A DNA stretch of 64,000 nucleotides from Streptomyces sp. APSN-46.1 (GTDB lineage Bacteria; Actinomycetota; Actinomycetes; Streptomycetales; Streptomycetaceae): positions 62,001 to 126,000 of the forward strand of contig NZ_JALGRF010000003.1 of NCBI RefSeq assembly GCF_022815725.1, read 5' to 3'. The number at the start of each line of letters is the position of its first letter. Within the stretch, counting starts at the first letter, position 1. A program made the position numbers and the translations under genes. The notes below the pieces were generated by a model. That model was given only the letters and a program-made list of their open reading frames with translations. It made no database searches and had not been told where the DNA came from. Below, in pieces: positions 8,551 to 18,779 of this stretch.

Positions 8551-10401
8551 ATGTCTAGCAGGATAGATGGCGATAAGTCGGGACAGGTTCCGAGTGGGGT
8601 CCGGCGAATCTTCCGCGGACCGCGACCGGAGACCGTACCCGGCCTGGTAGGTACGGCCGTCACGATCGTCGGCCTTCTGGACGTCGCGGCCGGCGTGTTC
8701 CCCCGGTTCCGTCACAGCAGGATCCACGCGGTCACCGAGGTGCTGCCCGGCTCCCTCGGCCCCTTCGCCGCGGCCCTCGCGATCAGCGCGGGCGTCCTGC
8801 TGCTGCTGCTCGCCCACGGGCTCAAGCGCCGCAAGCGCCGCGCGTGGCGGGCCGCCGTGGTGCTGCTGCCGGCCGGGGCGGTGGCGCAGTTCACGTACCG
8901 GCACTCGGTCCTCGGTGTGATCATCGCGGCGGCGCTGCTGGCCCTGCTGCTGCGCCATCAGGGTGAGTTCAAGGCCCTGCCCGACCCGCGCAGCCGCTGG
9001 AAGGCGCTCGCGAACTTCGTCCTGATGAGCGCCGGTTCCATCGGCCTGGGCCTGGTCATCGTCAACTCCCACCCGGGCAGGGTCGTCGGCGACCCCGGCG
9101 TCTACGAGCAGATCAGCCACGTCGTCTACGGCCTGTTCGGCTTCGAGGGGCCCGTCGACTACGCGGGCCGGATCTCCTGGACCGTCGGTTACTCCCTCGG
9201 CGCCCTCGGCATGCTGACCGCGCTCACCACGATCTACCTGGCCTTCCGACCCGAGCACCCGGCCGCCCGGCTCACCTCCGACGACGAGCTCAAGCTGCGC
9301 GAGCTGCTCGCCAAGCACGGCGGCCGCGACTCGCTCGGCCACTTCGCGCTCCGCCGCGACAAGGCCGTCGTCTTCTCCCCCAGCGGCAAGGCCGCCGTCA
9401 CCTACCGCGTCGTCTCCGGCGTGATGCTCGCCTCCGGCGACCCGATCGGCGACGTCGAGGCCTGGCCCGGCGCCATCGAGCGGTTCATGGAGGAGGCCAA
9501 GGCCCACTCCTGGACGCCGGCCGTCATGGGCTGCAGCGAGACCGGCGGCGAGGTCTGGACCCGCGAGACCGGTCTCGACGCCCTGGAGCTGGGTGACGAG
9601 GCGATTGTCGATGTCAAAGACTTCTCCCTCTCCGGCCGGGCCATGCGCAATGTCCGCCAAATGGTGAAGCGCATCGAGCGCAACGGCTACACCACCAAGG
9701 TCCGGCGGGTCAGCGAGCTGACCGAGGCCGAGCTGGAGCAGGTGCGCGGCGCCGCCGAGGCCTGGCGCGGCACCGACACCGAGCGCGGCTTCTCGATGGC
9801 CCTGGGCCGGGTCGGCGACCCGGGCGACGGCGACTGCTTCATCGCCACCGCGCACCGCGTGGAGGAGGGCGACACCTCCCCGTTCGGCGACCTCAAGGCC
9901 GTCCTGCACTTCGTCCCGTGGGGTGGGGACGGCATGTCGCTGGAGCTGATGCGCCGTGACCGGGCCGCCGACCCCGGCATGAACGAGCTGCTGATCGTCG
10001 CCTCCCTGGAGGCGTCCCCCTCGCTCGGCATCGAGAAGGTCTCCCTCAACTTCGCGATGTTCCGCTCGGCCCTCGCCCGCGGCGAGAAGATCGGCGCCGG
10101 CCCGGTGCTGCGGATGTGGCGCAGCCTGCTGGTCTTCCTGTCCCGCTGGTTCCAGATCGAGTCCCTGTACAAGTTCAACGCGAAGTTCCGGCCCCGCTGG
10201 GAGCCCCGCTTCGTGGTCTTCCGCACCACCCGCGACCTGCCGCGCATCGGCTTCGCCGCGATGCAGGCCGAGGGCTTCGTGACGCTGGCCCTGCCGCGCC
10301 TGTTCGCCGGCCGCCGCCGCCCCAAGCCGGTCCGTACCTGCGCCCACAGCCACGTCACCGCGGTCCCGCCCCAGCCCGACCGCGAGCCCGCCGCCGCCTG
10401 A
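8551..10401 (+). CDS. MprF/LPG-synthase-like protein with DUF2156 domain
   Basis: 616 residues; ATG preceded by GGGAAG. Residues about 30-270 contain six or so hydrophobic helices; residues about 285-600 form the DUF2156 (GNAT-like) domain of phosphatidylglycerol lysyltransferases (SPSGKAAVTYRVVSGVMLAS, GMNELLIVASLEA, SLNFAMFRSALARGE). Family members transfer an aminoacyl group from tRNA to a membrane lipid; no lysyl-tRNA synthetase domain is fused here, unlike mycobacterial LysX. Orthologues sit directly before folP in other Streptomyces. Amino-acid and lipid specificity are not readable. Confidence 0.75.
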   Translation: MSSRIDGDKSGQVPSGVRRIFRGPRPETVPGLVGTAVTIVGLLDVAAGVFPRFRHSRIHAVTEVLPGSLGPFAAALAISAGVLLLLLAHGLKRRKRRAWRAAVVLLPAGAVAQFTYRHSVLGVIIAAALLALLLRHQGEFKALPDPRSRWKALANFVLMSAGSIGLGLVIVNSHPGRVVGDPGVYEQISHVVYGLFGFEGPVDYAGRISWTVGYSLGALGMLTALTTIYLAFRPEHPAARLTSDDELKLRELLAKHGGRDSLGHFALRRDKAVVFSPSGKAAVTYRVVSGVMLASGDPIGDVEAWPGAIERFMEEAKAHSWTPAVMGCSETGGEVWTRETGLDALELGDEAIVDVKDFSLSGRAMRNVRQMVKRIERNGYTTKVRRVSELTEAELEQVRGAAEAWRGTDTERGFSMALGRVGDPGDGDCFIATAHRVEEGDTSPFGDLKAVLHFVPWGGDGMSLELMRRDRAADPGMNELLIVASLEASPSLGIEKVSLNFAMFRSALARGEKIGAGPVLRMWRSLLVFLSRWFQIESLYKFNAKFRPRWEPRFVVFRTTRDLPRIGFAAMQAEGFVTLALPRLFAGRRRPKPVRTCAHSHVTAVPPQPDREPAAA

Positions 10402-11083
10402 CCCCTGGCCGGGGCGGAACCCGGACCCCGGTATCCGCCGGCCCCGGAAACCCCGGCCCGGGCCCCCGGGAAGCCCCGGGCGGCCCCACCCAGCCTCGCC
10501 GGCGGTTGGGGCGGGGGGTGTTGGGGGGGGCCCCGGGGGGTGCCACCCAGCGGGCGCGGGGGGAGGGAACCCGCGCCGGCCGGCCCCGGGGGGCCCGCCG
10601 CCCCCCCCCCTCTCCCCCCCCCCCCCCCCCCGCCCGCGGGGGGCGGCGGCGGCCGCGGGGGCGCCGGGCCCCCCCCCCCCCGAAACCCGGCTCCCCCGGG
10701 CACCGGGCTCCGCCCGGACCCGCGCCTCAAACGCCGGCGAGGCTGGAAGTACGGGTGATCCAGGGCAGCCGCCCCGCGCGGTGCCCGTCGAGGCTGGGCC
10801 ACCGGCCCGAGGCCCCGCCCAAAAGGCCGGCGCCCCGGCAGGGCCCGCGAAGTGCGGAACAACCGATGCCCCGGCCCCGTATGCCCGGCCAAGGCACCAA
10901 CCCAGAGCGCCCGGCCCGAGCACCGGCGGCCCAGCGGGCCACGGGCGGCCGGAACGGCCGATGCCCCGGCCCCCGTACCGCCCGGCCAGGGCAGGGGCCG
11001 GGGACGATCGGGGTTCCCGTATCGCCCGGCCAGGGCAGGGGCAACGGACCCTGACATATCCAGGGCAGCTCTACCCTTGACCT
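10402..11083. other. 680-bp intergenic region with long C/G homopolymers and repeats
   Basis: No gene is supported here; the open frames through it are GC-bias artefacts. It holds a run of 10 C, TCT, then 18 C (10601-10631), a further 13-C run (10669-10681), a partial copy of the intergenic palindrome seen elsewhere (CGCCTCAAACGCCGGCGAGG near 10720), and imperfect repeats before folP. The homopolymers are extreme even for Streptomyces and are also where sequencing errors concentrate, so exact lengths should be treated with caution. The folP promoter is presumably close to 11040-11080. Confidence 0.6.
10862..11045 (+). repeat. imperfect repeats upstream of folP
   Basis: The phrase CGATGCCCCGGCCCC occurs at about 10864 and 10959, and GCCCGGCCAGGGCAGGGGC occurs at about 10980 and 11025 with a degenerate third copy near 10880. 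Spacing is roughly 45 and 95 bp. This looks like decayed tandem duplication; no function is evident. Confidence 0.5.
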
Positions 11084-11956
11084 ATGAACACGAACCGCAG
11101 GGCCGCCGACAGGGGCCGGGTCACAGGTCTGCCGGAGTGGGATCGCTGCGGGGTCATGGGCGTCGTCAACGTCACCCCCGACTCCTTCTCCGACGGCGGC
11201 CGCTGGTTCGACACCACGGCGGCCGTCAAGCGCGGTCTCGACCTCGTCGTCCAGGGAGCCGACCTCGTCGACGTCGGCGGGGAGTCCACCCGGCCCGGCG
11301 CCCCCCGCGTCGACGAGGAGGAAGAGCTGCGCCGGGTCGTCCCCGTGGTGCGCGGCCTGGCCTCCGAAGGCGTGGTCGTCTCCGTCGACACCATGCGCGC
11401 GTCCGTCGCCGCGCGGGCCGTCGCCGCCGGCGCGGCCCTGGTCAACGACGTCAGCGGCGGACTCGCCGACCCCGGCATGATCCCGGCCGTCGCGGCCGCC
11501 GAGGTGCCGTTCGTGGTCATGCACTGGCGCGGCTTCAGCGACACCATGAACCGCCTCGCCGTCTACGAGGACGTGCTCGCCGAGGTCACCGCCGAGCTGC
11601 GCACCCGTATCGACGCCGTCGTCGCCGGCGGAATCGCCCCCGAGCGGCTCCTCGTCGACCCGGGCCTCGGCTTCGCCAAGAAGGCCGAGCACGACCTGGC
11701 CCTGGTCGCCCACCTCGCCGACCTGCGCGCGCTCGGCTTCCCGCTGCTGGTCGCCGCCTCGCGGAAGCGTTTCCTCGGCCGCATCCTGGCCGGGGCCGCC
11801 GACGCCGCCCCGCCGCCGGCCCGTGAGCGGGACGCCGCCACGGCCGCCGTCTCGGCCATCGCCGCCCACCAGGGCGCCTGGGCCGTACGGGTGCACGAGG
11901 TACGGGCCACCGCCGACGCGGTTCGCGTGGCTCGCGCCGTGGAAGGGGCTCTTTGA
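11084..11956 (+). CDS. folP: dihydropteroate synthase
   Basis: 290 residues. Condenses 6-hydroxymethyl-dihydropterin pyrophosphate with 4-aminobenzoate to give dihydropteroate, the step blocked by sulfonamides. Family motifs are intact: GVVNVTPDSFSDGG near residue 28 (phosphate/pterin loop), DLVDVGGESTRPGA, SVDTMRA, LVNDVSGG and the C-terminal ASRKRFLG lysine loop. First of the folate run folP, (NTF2-like), folB, folK on the plus strand. The pathway's 4-aminobenzoate comes from aminodeoxychorismate; the ADC synthase-like gene at the far right of this window belongs to a different context. Confidence 0.95.
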   Translation: MNTNRRAADRGRVTGLPEWDRCGVMGVVNVTPDSFSDGGRWFDTTAAVKRGLDLVVQGADLVDVGGESTRPGAPRVDEEEELRRVVPVVRGLASEGVVVSVDTMRASVAARAVAAGAALVNDVSGGLADPGMIPAVAAAEVPFVVMHWRGFSDTMNRLAVYEDVLAEVTAELRTRIDAVVAGGIAPERLLVDPGLGFAKKAEHDLALVAHLADLRALGFPLLVAASRKRFLGRILAGAADAAPPPARERDAATAAVSAIAAHQGAWAVRVHEVRATADAVRVARAVEGAL

Positions 11957-12062
11957 TCCGGACACCCGTCCGGACATCGACCCACGGCAGCGGCCCGCGG
12001 CAGCGACCCGCAGCAGCGGCCCCGCGGCAGCACCCGTACAGGCAGGACAGGAAAGGGGCACG

Positions 12063-12506
12063 GTGAGCCGTACCGACATCGAAGCCGTCGAAGAGGCCAA
12101 CACGGCCTTCTACGAGGCCATGGAGCGGGGGGACTTCGACGCGTTGTCGGCGCTCTGGCTGGAGGACGAGATCTCCTGCGTGCACCCGGGCTGGCCGGTG
12201 CTCTCGGGCCGCGGCGAGGTGCTGCGCTCCTACGCGCTGATCATGTCCCACACCGAGTACATCCAGTTCTTCCTCACCGACACCAAGGTGGCGGTCATAG
12301 CGGACACCGCCCTGGTCACGTGCACGGAGAACATCCTCAGCGGCGGCCCCGCCGAGGACGGCGGGGAGCTCGGCCCGCTGGTCGGCCAGCTGGTCGTCGC
12401 CACGAATGTGTTCCGACGCACACCGGAGGGCTGGAGACTCTGGTCCCACCACGGTTCACCCGTCCTTACGGACTCCGAAGATGAGGACGAAGAGGACACC
12501 GACTGA
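12063..12506 (+). CDS. NTF2-like (SnoaL/DUF4440-type) nuclear transport factor 2 family protein
   Basis: 147 residues from the GTG at 12063, preceded by GGAAAGGGG. The sequence has the cone-fold NTF2 pattern (EEANTAFYEAMERGDFDALSALW, then WRLWSHHGSPVL at the end). Function unknown; an orthologue sits between folP and folB in Streptomyces generally, so it is probably co-transcribed with the folate genes. The C-terminus is strongly acidic (DSEDEDEEDTD). Longer in-frame extension upstream lacks a ribosome-binding site. Confidence 0.8.
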   Translation: MSRTDIEAVEEANTAFYEAMERGDFDALSALWLEDEISCVHPGWPVLSGRGEVLRSYALIMSHTEYIQFFLTDTKVAVIADTALVTCTENILSGGPAEDGGELGPLVGQLVVATNVFRRTPEGWRLWSHHGSPVLTDSEDEDEEDTD

Positions 12507-12636
12507 CCCCTCGGGCGGGGTTCGAGGTTTATCGCAGGTAAATTCGAAGGTGGACGACGCCGACCGCACTCGGCGTAGGCCCATGGCCCCGGGGAGTCCC
12601 GGGACCGGAAGAACCTACGAAACAGGAGTGATTCGC

Positions 12637-12996
12637 GTGGATCGTGTCGCGCTGCGCGGCCTCAAGGCTCGCGGGCACCACGGCGTCTTCCCCCGGGAAC
12701 GCGAGGAAGGCCAGACCTTCATCGTCGACCTGGTGCTGCACATCGACACCCGCCCCGCGGCGGCCGACGACGACCTGGCCAAGACCGTTCACTACGGGGT
12801 CGTCGCCGAGGAGGTCGTCGACGTGGTCCAGGGCGAGCCCGTCGACCTGATCGAAACCCTCGCCGAGCGGATCGCCCAGCAGTGCCTCAAGCACGACGCC
12901 GTGGCACAGGTGGAGGTCGTCGTCCACAAACCGGACGCGCCCATCACCGTCCCCTTCGACGACGTGACCATCACGATCACCCGGAGCCGCGCGTGA
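12637..12996 (+). CDS. folB: dihydroneopterin aldolase
   Basis: 119 residues from GTG 12637 (AGGAG sits 8-12 bases upstream; a GTG at 12628 is within that site). Converts 7,8-dihydroneopterin to 6-hydroxymethyl-dihydropterin and glycolaldehyde. Visible family features: the start DRVALRGLKARGHHGVFPRE, the catalytic-glutamate region DLIETLAERIA and the C-terminal VVVHKPDAP containing the conserved Lys-Pro. The stop overlaps the folK start (GTGA). Confidence 0.93.
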   Translation: MDRVALRGLKARGHHGVFPREREEGQTFIVDLVLHIDTRPAAADDDLAKTVHYGVVAEEVVDVVQGEPVDLIETLAERIAQQCLKHDAVAQVEVVVHKPDAPITVPFDDVTITITRSRA

Positions 12997-13601
12997 ACAA
13001 CGGACTGAACGCACAGAGCGACCCCACCGTCCAGCCGGTACCGGCGTCCGTCGTCGAGACGGTCGACGCGGCGGACGTCACCCTCTCCAACCCGAAATGG
13101 GCCGTGCTCGCGCTCGGCGCGAACCTCGGCAACCGCCTGGAGACCCTCCAGGGCGCCGTCGACGCCCTCGGCGACACGCCGGGCCTGCGGGTCAAGGCCG
13201 TGTCCCCCGTCTACGAGACCGAGCCGTGGGGCGTCGAGCCCGGCTCGCAGCCCTCGTACCTCAACGCGGTCGTGGCGCTGAAGACCACCCTGCCGCCGTC
13301 GTCCCTGCTGGAGCGCGGCCACGCCATCGAGGAGGCGTTCGACCGCGTCCGCGACGAGCGCTGGGGCCCCCGCACGATCGACGTGGACATCGTGACGTAC
13401 GCCGACGTGGTCTCCGACGACCCCGTCCTCACCCTTCCGCACCCGCGGGCCCACGAGCGGGCCTTCGTACTGGCCCCGTGGCGGGACATCGACCCGGAGG
13501 CCACGATCCCCGGCCGCGGCCCGGTCTCCGCGCTCCTGGCCGAAGTCGGCCTGGCGGGCGTCACCCCCCGCCCCGACCTGGAACTCCACCTCCCCGAGTA
13601 G
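12993..13601 (+). CDS. folK: 6-hydroxymethyl-7,8-dihydropterin pyrophosphokinase
   Basis: 202 residues, start GTG overlapping the folB stop. Transfers pyrophosphate from ATP to hydroxymethyl-dihydropterin, supplying FolP. About 30 unusual residues precede the core, which begins AVLALGANLGNR; the diagnostic HPPK signature RWGPRTIDVDIV and the HPRAHERAFVLAPW segment follow. The longer N-terminus is common in Streptomyces. Translational coupling with folB fits a sequential pathway. Confidence 0.93.
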   Translation: MNNGLNAQSDPTVQPVPASVVETVDAADVTLSNPKWAVLALGANLGNRLETLQGAVDALGDTPGLRVKAVSPVYETEPWGVEPGSQPSYLNAVVALKTTLPPSSLLERGHAIEEAFDRVRDERWGPRTIDVDIVTYADVVSDDPVLTLPHPRAHERAFVLAPWRDIDPEATIPGRGPVSALLAEVGLAGVTPRPDLELHLPE

Positions 13602-13653
13602 TCGTTACCCTGTGGACGGCTGACGGAATGGCGCGGGAACGGGGAACGGGCAC

Positions 13654-14142
13654 GTGAAGCAACTGAGGCCGGCGGTCCTGGCGGGCATCTTCGTGGTCGC
13701 CGGCGTGCTGTCCTGGGCCGGCGCGCGCCTGTGGAACGCCTACGGGACCCTGCCGGGCGTCCCGCTGGCCGCGCCGATCGTGCTGGCCGTCATCGCGGTG
13801 GTGCTCTTCGCCACGGCCCTGTCCTTGCGGGGCCGCCTCAGGGCGCAGCGGGAGCGGCGTCCGGGAGCCAAGGGCGTGGAGCCGCTGATGGCGGCCCGCG
13901 CGGTGGTCTTCGGCCAGGCCAGCGCCCTGGTCGCGGCCCTCGTGGCGGGCATGTACGGCGGTGTGGGCGTCTTCCTGTTCACCGACGCCCTCGATGTCCC
14001 GGCCCGCCGCGACCAGACCTGGTACGCCGGTTTCTCGGTCCTCACGGGCGCGGCGGTCATCGCCGCCGCCCTCTTCCTGGAGCACGTCCTGAAGCTCCCC
14101 GAGGACGACGACGAAACCCCGGAATCCCCGGCGCGCGCGTAG
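13654..14142 (+). CDS. DUF3180 family membrane protein
   Basis: 162 residues, start GTG or ATG-like codon at 13654 just after an ACGGGGAACGGGC region. Four hydrophobic helices can be seen (about residues 5-25, 35-55, 80-105, 125-150) and an acidic tail. This uncharacterised actinobacterial family regularly follows folK; it is probably the last gene of the folate operon. No catalytic motifs. Confidence 0.8.
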   Translation: MKQLRPAVLAGIFVVAGVLSWAGARLWNAYGTLPGVPLAAPIVLAVIAVVLFATALSLRGRLRAQRERRPGAKGVEPLMAARAVVFGQASALVAALVAGMYGGVGVFLFTDALDVPARRDQTWYAGFSVLTGAAVIAAALFLEHVLKLPEDDDETPESPARA

Positions 14143-14166
14143 TCAGGCGCGCACGCCGATGGCCGG

Positions 14167-14775
14167 CTAGCGCGCCATGATCAGGCTCATCGCCTCGGCG
14201 CGCGTGGCCGTGGCGCGGAGCTGGCCGCGTACCGCGGACGTGGTGGTCTTGGCGCCCGGCTTGCGGATGCCGCGGACCGACATGCACATGTGCTCGGCCT
14301 CGATCACGACGATGGCGCCGCGCGCGTCCAGGATCTCCATCAGGGAGTCGGCTATCTGCGTCGTGAGACGTTCCTGCACCTGCGGGCGGCGGGCGAACAC
14401 GTCCACGAGGCGGGCCAGCTTCGACAGGCCGGTGATCTTGCCGCTCTCCGCCGGGATGTAGCCGACGTGGGCGACGCCGTGGAACGGCAGCAGGTGGTGC
14501 TCACACAAAGACACGATTTCGATGTCCTTCACCAGGACCAGCTCGTCGTGCCCCAGGTCGAACACCGTCGTCAGGACGTCCTCGGGCTGCTGCCGCAGGC
14601 CGGCCAGTATCTCCTTGTACGCCCGTGCCACGCGCGCGGGGGTCTCCAGGAGGCCCTCGCGGTCCGGGTCCTCGCCGACCGCGATCAGGAGTTCTCGGAC
14701 GGCCGCCTCGGCGCGCTTCACGTCGAACTCGCCGATCGTGCCCTCGTCACCGGTCAAGGTCACTGGGTCGGTCAT
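14167..14775 (-). CDS. folE: GTP cyclohydrolase I
   Basis: 202 residues. Opens the imidazole ring of GTP to form dihydroneopterin triphosphate, the first step of folate synthesis. Zinc and catalytic residues are visible: [12 protein letters not shown] (Cys and His ligands, about residues 88-100), [18 protein letters not shown], and the last cysteine in [11 protein letters not shown]. Convergent with the folate operon and downstream of ftsH on the same strand, separated from it by a strong terminator at 14826-14863, so it probably has its own promoter between 14776 and 14825. Confidence 0.95.
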   Translation of the reverse strand: MTDPVTLTGDEGTIGEFDVKRAEAAVRELLIAVGEDPDREGLLETPARVARAYKEILAGLRQQPEDVLTTVFDLGHDELVLVKDIEIVSLCEHHLLPFHGVAHVGYIPAESGKITGLSKLARLVDVFARRPQVQERLTTQIADSLMEILDARGAIVVIEAEHMCMSVRGIRKPGAKTTTSAVRGQLRATATRAEAMSLIMAR

Positions 14776-14825
14776 CTTTTCCTCGTTCCTGTGTGGTGCA
14801 CTGAGCGCTCGCGCGCACGTGAAAG

Positions 14826-14863
14826 TGCCGCGCCCCCCAGGCTAGAACCCGGGGGGCGCGGCA
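14826..14863 (-). terminator. ftsH terminator
   Basis: Perfect 13-bp inverted repeat (TGCCGCGCCCCCC / GGGGGGCGCGGCA) with a 12-base loop, placed 29 bases beyond the ftsH stop on the minus strand. No T-run follows, as usual in Streptomyces. Confidence 0.8.
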
Positions 14864-14891
14864 TCCATTCCGGAGGGGTCCGGGCCGACGA

Positions 14892-16934
14892 CTACTCGGC
14901 GCGGTCCTCGGGGGAGGGCTCCGGGGCCTTCTCCACCGACTTCTCCACCGACACGATCGACGAGCTCGCCGCCGAGGTGCCGTTCGCCGAGTTCGTCAGC
15001 TGGAGCTCCTTGGGAGAGAGCACCGGCGGACGGGTCGACGGGGTGCGGCGGGCGGAGCCGGTCCACGCGGGGCGGGCCGGACGCTTCACGATCGTCGAGA
15101 AGATCTCGGCGATCTGCTCCTTGTTCAGCGTCTCCTTCTCCAGCAGCGCGAGGACCAGGTTGTCGAGGACGTCACGGTTCTCGACCAGGATCTCCCAGGC
15201 CTCGTTGTGCGCGGTCTCGATGAGCTTCTTGACCTCTTCGTCGACCAGCGCCGCGACCTCTTCCGAGTAGTCCCGCGGGTGCGACATCTCGCGGCCCAGG
15301 AACGGCTCGGTATTGTCGCCGCCGAACTTGATCGCACCGAGGCGCTCGGTCATGCCGTACTGCGTGACCATGGCCCGCGCCGTGGCGGTGGCCTTCTCGA
15401 TGTCGTTCGCCGCGCCCGTCGTCGGGTCGTGGAAGACCAGCTCCTCGGCCGCGCGCCCGCCCAGCATGTACGCCAGCTGGTCGAGCATCTCGTTGCGCGT
15501 CGTGGAGTACTTGTCCTCGTCGGGCAGGACCATGGTGTAGCCCAGGGCCCGGCCGCGGGACAAGATCGTGATCTTGTGGACCGGGTCGGAGTTCGGGGAA
15601 GCCGCCGCGACCAGGGCGTGTCCGCCCTCGTGGTACGCGGTGATCTTCTTTTCCTTTTCCGACATGATCCGGGTCCGCTTCTGCGGGCCCGCCACGACGC
15701 GGTCGATCGCCTCGTCCAGGGCGTGGTTGTCGACCAGCTTCTTGTCCGAGCGGGCCGTGAGCAGCGCGGCCTCGTTCAGGACGTTGGAGAGATCGGCACC
15801 GGTGAAGCCGGGCGTACGGCGGGCGACAGCGCCCAGGTCGACGTCCGGGGCGACCGGCTTGCCCTTCTGGTGAACCTTGAGGATCTCCAGACGGCCCTGC
15901 ATGTCGGGACGGTCGACCGCGATCTGCCGGTCGAAGCGGCCCGGGCGCAGGAGCGCCGGGTCGAGGATGTCCGGACGGTTCGTGGCGGCGATCAGGATGA
16001 CGCCGCCCTTCACGTCGAAGCCGTCCATCTCGACCAGCAGCTGGTTGAGGGTCTGCTCGCGCTCGTCGTGACCGCCGCCGAGACCCGCACCGCGGTGCCG
16101 GCCGACGGCGTCGATCTCGTCGACGAAGACGATCGCCGGCGCGTTGGCCTTGGCCTGCTCGAACAGGTCACGGACACGCGAGGCACCGACACCGACGAAC
16201 ATCTCGACGAAGTCTGAACCGGAGATCGAGTAGAAGGGCACACCGGCCTCGCCCGCGACGGCACGCGCGAGCAGGGTCTTTCCGGTGCCGGGCGGGCCGT
16301 AGAGCAGCACACCCTTGGGGATCTTGGCGCCGACGGCCTGGAACTTCGCCGGCTCCTGGAGGAACTCCTTGATCTCGTGGAGCTCCTCGACGGCCTCGTC
16401 CGCGCCCGCGACGTCGGCGAACGTCGTCTTCGGGGTGTCCTTGGTGATGAGCTTGGCCTTGGACTTCCCGAAGTTCATGACCCGGGAGCCGCCGCCCTGC
16501 ATCTGGTTCATCAGGAACAGGAAGACCACGACGATGAGGACGAAGGGCAGGAGCGAGAGCAGCACGCTGAGGAACGGGCTGGTCTTGTCCGGCGAGACGG
16601 TGTAGCCGTCCGGGATCTGACCCGCTTCGTACTTGGTCTGGAGGTCCCTGGCGAGGCCGACGCCCTGGTCCCCGATGTAGTTGGCCTGGAACTTCGTGCC
16701 GTCGTTGTCGCCGAGCTTCTGGCCCTTCTTCAGCTCGATCTTGATCATCTGGCTGTCACCGGTGGTCAGCTTGGCGCTTTCCACCTGGCCACTGTTGATC
16801 GCCTTGATGACCTCGCTGGTCTCCACCGACTTGTAGCCGCCGCCGGAGCCGACGACGTTCATCAACACGACCACGGCGAGGACGGCCAGCACGATCCACA
16901 TGACCGGCCCACGGAAGTATCGCTTCACGTCCAT
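14892..16934 (-). CDS. ftsH: ATP-dependent zinc metalloprotease FtsH
   Basis: 680 residues from the ATG at 16934 ([16 protein letters not shown]); the longer open frame upstream has no ribosome-binding site. Two transmembrane segments (about residues 10-30 and 120-140) flank an extracytoplasmic region; the AAA+ module has Walker A GPPGTGKT, Walker [12 protein letters not shown] and the second region of homology [20 protein letters not shown]; the protease has HEGGH zinc motif. A membrane-bound quality-control protease. The C-terminal ~40 residues are Ser/Glu-rich and unconserved. Downstream of hpt and tilS, as in other actinobacteria. Confidence 0.95.
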   Translation of the reverse strand: MDVKRYFRGPVMWIVLAVLAVVVLMNVVGSGGGYKSVETSEVIKAINSGQVESAKLTTGDSQMIKIELKKGQKLGDNDGTKFQANYIGDQGVGLARDLQTKYEAGQIPDGYTVSPDKTSPFLSVLLSLLPFVLIVVVFLFLMNQMQGGGSRVMNFGKSKAKLITKDTPKTTFADVAGADEAVEELHEIKEFLQEPAKFQAVGAKIPKGVLLYGPPGTGKTLLARAVAGEAGVPFYSISGSDFVEMFVGVGASRVRDLFEQAKANAPAIVFVDEIDAVGRHRGAGLGGGHDEREQTLNQLLVEMDGFDVKGGVILIAATNRPDILDPALLRPGRFDRQIAVDRPDMQGRLEILKVHQKGKPVAPDVDLGAVARRTPGFTGADLSNVLNEAALLTARSDKKLVDNHALDEAIDRVVAGPQKRTRIMSEKEKKITAYHEGGHALVAAASPNSDPVHKITILSRGRALGYTMVLPDEDKYSTTRNEMLDQLAYMLGGRAAEELVFHDPTTGAANDIEKATATARAMVTQYGMTERLGAIKFGGDNTEPFLGREMSHPRDYSEEVAALVDEEVKKLIETAHNEAWEILVENRDVLDNLVLALLEKETLNKEQIAEIFSTIVKRPARPAWTGSARRTPSTRPPVLSPKELQLTNSANGTSAASSSIVSVEKSVEKAPEPSPEDRAE

Positions 16935-17130
16935 CCATACGGGGCGCTGAGCACCCCGTCCCTCCTGCCCGTAGGTAAATGCTGCTGTGAGTAAAGACTG
17001 TTCTTCGGAATGTACCCCTGAATTGTCACCCGCGGCCGCGTGGGACGGCTGACAAACCCGCCTTCGCAAGCTCCAACGGCGGGCGACGCCCCCAGGTTCC
17101 CCACCGGGGACCCGAGGGCGCGGGAGTTTC

Positions 17131-17691
17131 TCAGCCGCCGTAGACGTGCGGAGCGAGCGTGCCGACGAACGGCAGGTTGCGGTACTTCTCCGCGTAGTCG
17201 AGGCCGTAGCCCACGACGAACTCGTTCGGGATGTCGAAGCCGACCCACTTCACGTCGATCGCGACCTTCGCGGCCTCGGGCTTGCGCAGCAGCGTGACGA
17301 CCTCCAGGGAGGCCGGCTGGCGGGAGCCGAGGTTCGACAGCAGCCAGGACAGTGTCAGCCCGGAGTCGATGATGTCCTCGACGATCAGGACGTGCTTGTC
17401 CTTGATGTCGGTGTCCAGGTCCTTCAGGATCCGGACCACGCCCGAGGACTGGGTCCCGGCGCCGTACGAGGACACCGCCATCCAGTCCATCGTGAGGGGG
17501 GTGGACAAGGCGCGCGCCAGGTCCGCCATCACCATCACCGCGCCCTTGAGCACACCGACGATGAGCAGGTCCTTGCCCGCGTACTCCGCATCGATCTTCG
17601 CGGCCAGCTCGGCCAGCTTCGCGTCGATCTCTTCCTTGGTGATGAGCACCGACTGGAGGTCGTCGCCCATGTCCTTCTCGTCCACCCGCAT
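17131..17691 (-). CDS. hpt: hypoxanthine phosphoribosyltransferase
   Basis: 186 residues; the ATG at 17691 ([11 protein letters not shown]) is the credible start inside a much longer open frame. Salvages hypoxanthine and guanine using PRPP. Motifs: the PRPP-binding signature [13 protein letters not shown] (about residues 100-112), the flexible loop [11 protein letters not shown], and [20 protein letters not shown] that contacts the purine. Located 65 bp after tilS and before ftsH, the classic actinobacterial tilS-hpt-ftsH order. Confidence 0.95.
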   Translation of the reverse strand: MRVDEKDMGDDLQSVLITKEEIDAKLAELAAKIDAEYAGKDLLIVGVLKGAVMVMADLARALSTPLTMDWMAVSSYGAGTQSSGVVRILKDLDTDIKDKHVLIVEDIIDSGLTLSWLLSNLGSRQPASLEVVTLLRKPEAAKVAIDVKWVGFDIPNEFVVGYGLDYAEKYRNLPFVGTLAPHVYGG

Positions 17692-17756
17692 CACTTTCGT
17701 CGACGGCCGGGGCTCCGGGGATGCCCCCGGAGGACTCAGCCGTGTTTCAGCACCAA

Positions 17757-18779
17757 TCAGCCCTGCCGAATGACAAGTCTGCCACCCTGCCGCTGGGCCT
17801 CGACCCGGCCGGGCAGGTTGATGGCGCCCTGACCGCGCCATCCGGTGATGAGGCGGTCGACTTCTTCGATGTGGCGGGCGAAGAGGGAACCCGCGGGGGA
17901 ACCGGCCGCGACGACGGCCCTGCGCAGCACGCGGCGCCGGACGGCCGGGGGCAGGGCGTAGAGCTTGGCGCATTCCAGCCGGCCGTCCTCGTCCCGTACG
18001 CCGGCCTCGGCCTCGGCGGCCCAGGAGTCCAGGGCGTCGGCGTCGTCGCGGGAGAGCTGGGCGGTACGGGCCAGCGCCTCGACGACCCCCTTGCCGAGGG
18101 CCTTCTCCAGGGCGGGCAGCCCCTCGTGGCGCAGCCGGGAGCGGGTGTAGGCGGGGTCGATGTTGTGCGGGTCGTCCCAGACGGGGAGGGACTGGACCAT
18201 GCAGGCCTTGCGGGCGGTCTGCCGGTCGATCTGGAGGAAGGGCCGCCGGTAGCGGTGCGTACGGCCGGGACCGCCCGAGACTTCGGCCATGCCGGACAGC
18301 GAGCGGATGCCGGAGCCGCGGGCGAGTCCCAGCAGGACGGTTTCGGCTTGATCGTCCCGGGTGTGTCCGAGCAGCACGGCGGCGGCCCCGAGCCGGTCGG
18401 CGGCCTCGTCGAGGGCGCCGTAGCGGGCGTCGCGCGCGGCGGCCTCGGGTCCGCCGTCGCGGCCGACGCGCACGGCGACGGACTCCACCGGGTCGAGGCG
18501 GAGTGCGGTCATGCGGGTGACGACCTCGGCGGCGCGCAGGTCCGAGCCGGGCTGGAGGCCGTGGTCGACGGTGACGCCACCGGCCCGGATGCCGAGCTTG
18601 GGGGCCTCGAAGGCGAGGGCGGAGGCGAGCGCCATGGAGTCGGCGCCGCCGGAGCACGCGACGAGGACGAGTGGCGGGGGGCCGCCGGCGGTGCGACTGT
18701 CGGTGAGGTCGGTGAGGACGTCGTGGAGTACGCGGCGGACCGCCAGGCGTATCGCCGCGACCGCAGGATGGGGACCCAT
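17757..18779 (-). CDS. tilS: tRNA(Ile)-lysidine synthetase
   Basis: 340 residues. Attaches lysine to C34 of the CAU-anticodon tRNA-Ile so that it reads AUA. The ATP-pyrophosphatase P-loop is visible as [11 protein letters not shown] (about residues 42-52), with [20 protein letters not shown] and [12 protein letters not shown] further on. Shorter than the E. coli enzyme, as in other actinobacteria (reduced C-terminal domain). Start ATG 18779; a 322-bp gap separates it from the metalloprotease gene upstream. Confidence 0.92.
   Translation of the reverse strand: MGPHPAVAAIRLAVRRVLHDVLTDLTDSRTAGGPPPLVLVACSGGADSMALASALAFEAPKLGIRAGGVTVDHGLQPGSDLRAAEVVTRMTALRLDPVESVAVRVGRDGGPEAAARDARYGALDEAADRLGAAAVLLGHTRDDQAETVLLGLARGSGIRSLSGMAEVSGGPGRTHRYRRPFLQIDRQTARKACMVQSLPVWDDPHNIDPAYTRSRLRHEGLPALEKALGKGVVEALARTAQLSRDDADALDSWAAEAEAGVRDEDGRLECAKLYALPPAVRRRVLRRAVVAAGSPAGSLFARHIEEVDRLITGWRGQGAINLPGRVEAQRQGGRLVIRQG

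Noticed and set aside
10402..11083. Arg/Pro/Gly-rich frames across the C/G-rich region
   Set aside because: Composition follows homopolymers and repeats; no start site, no family resemblance.
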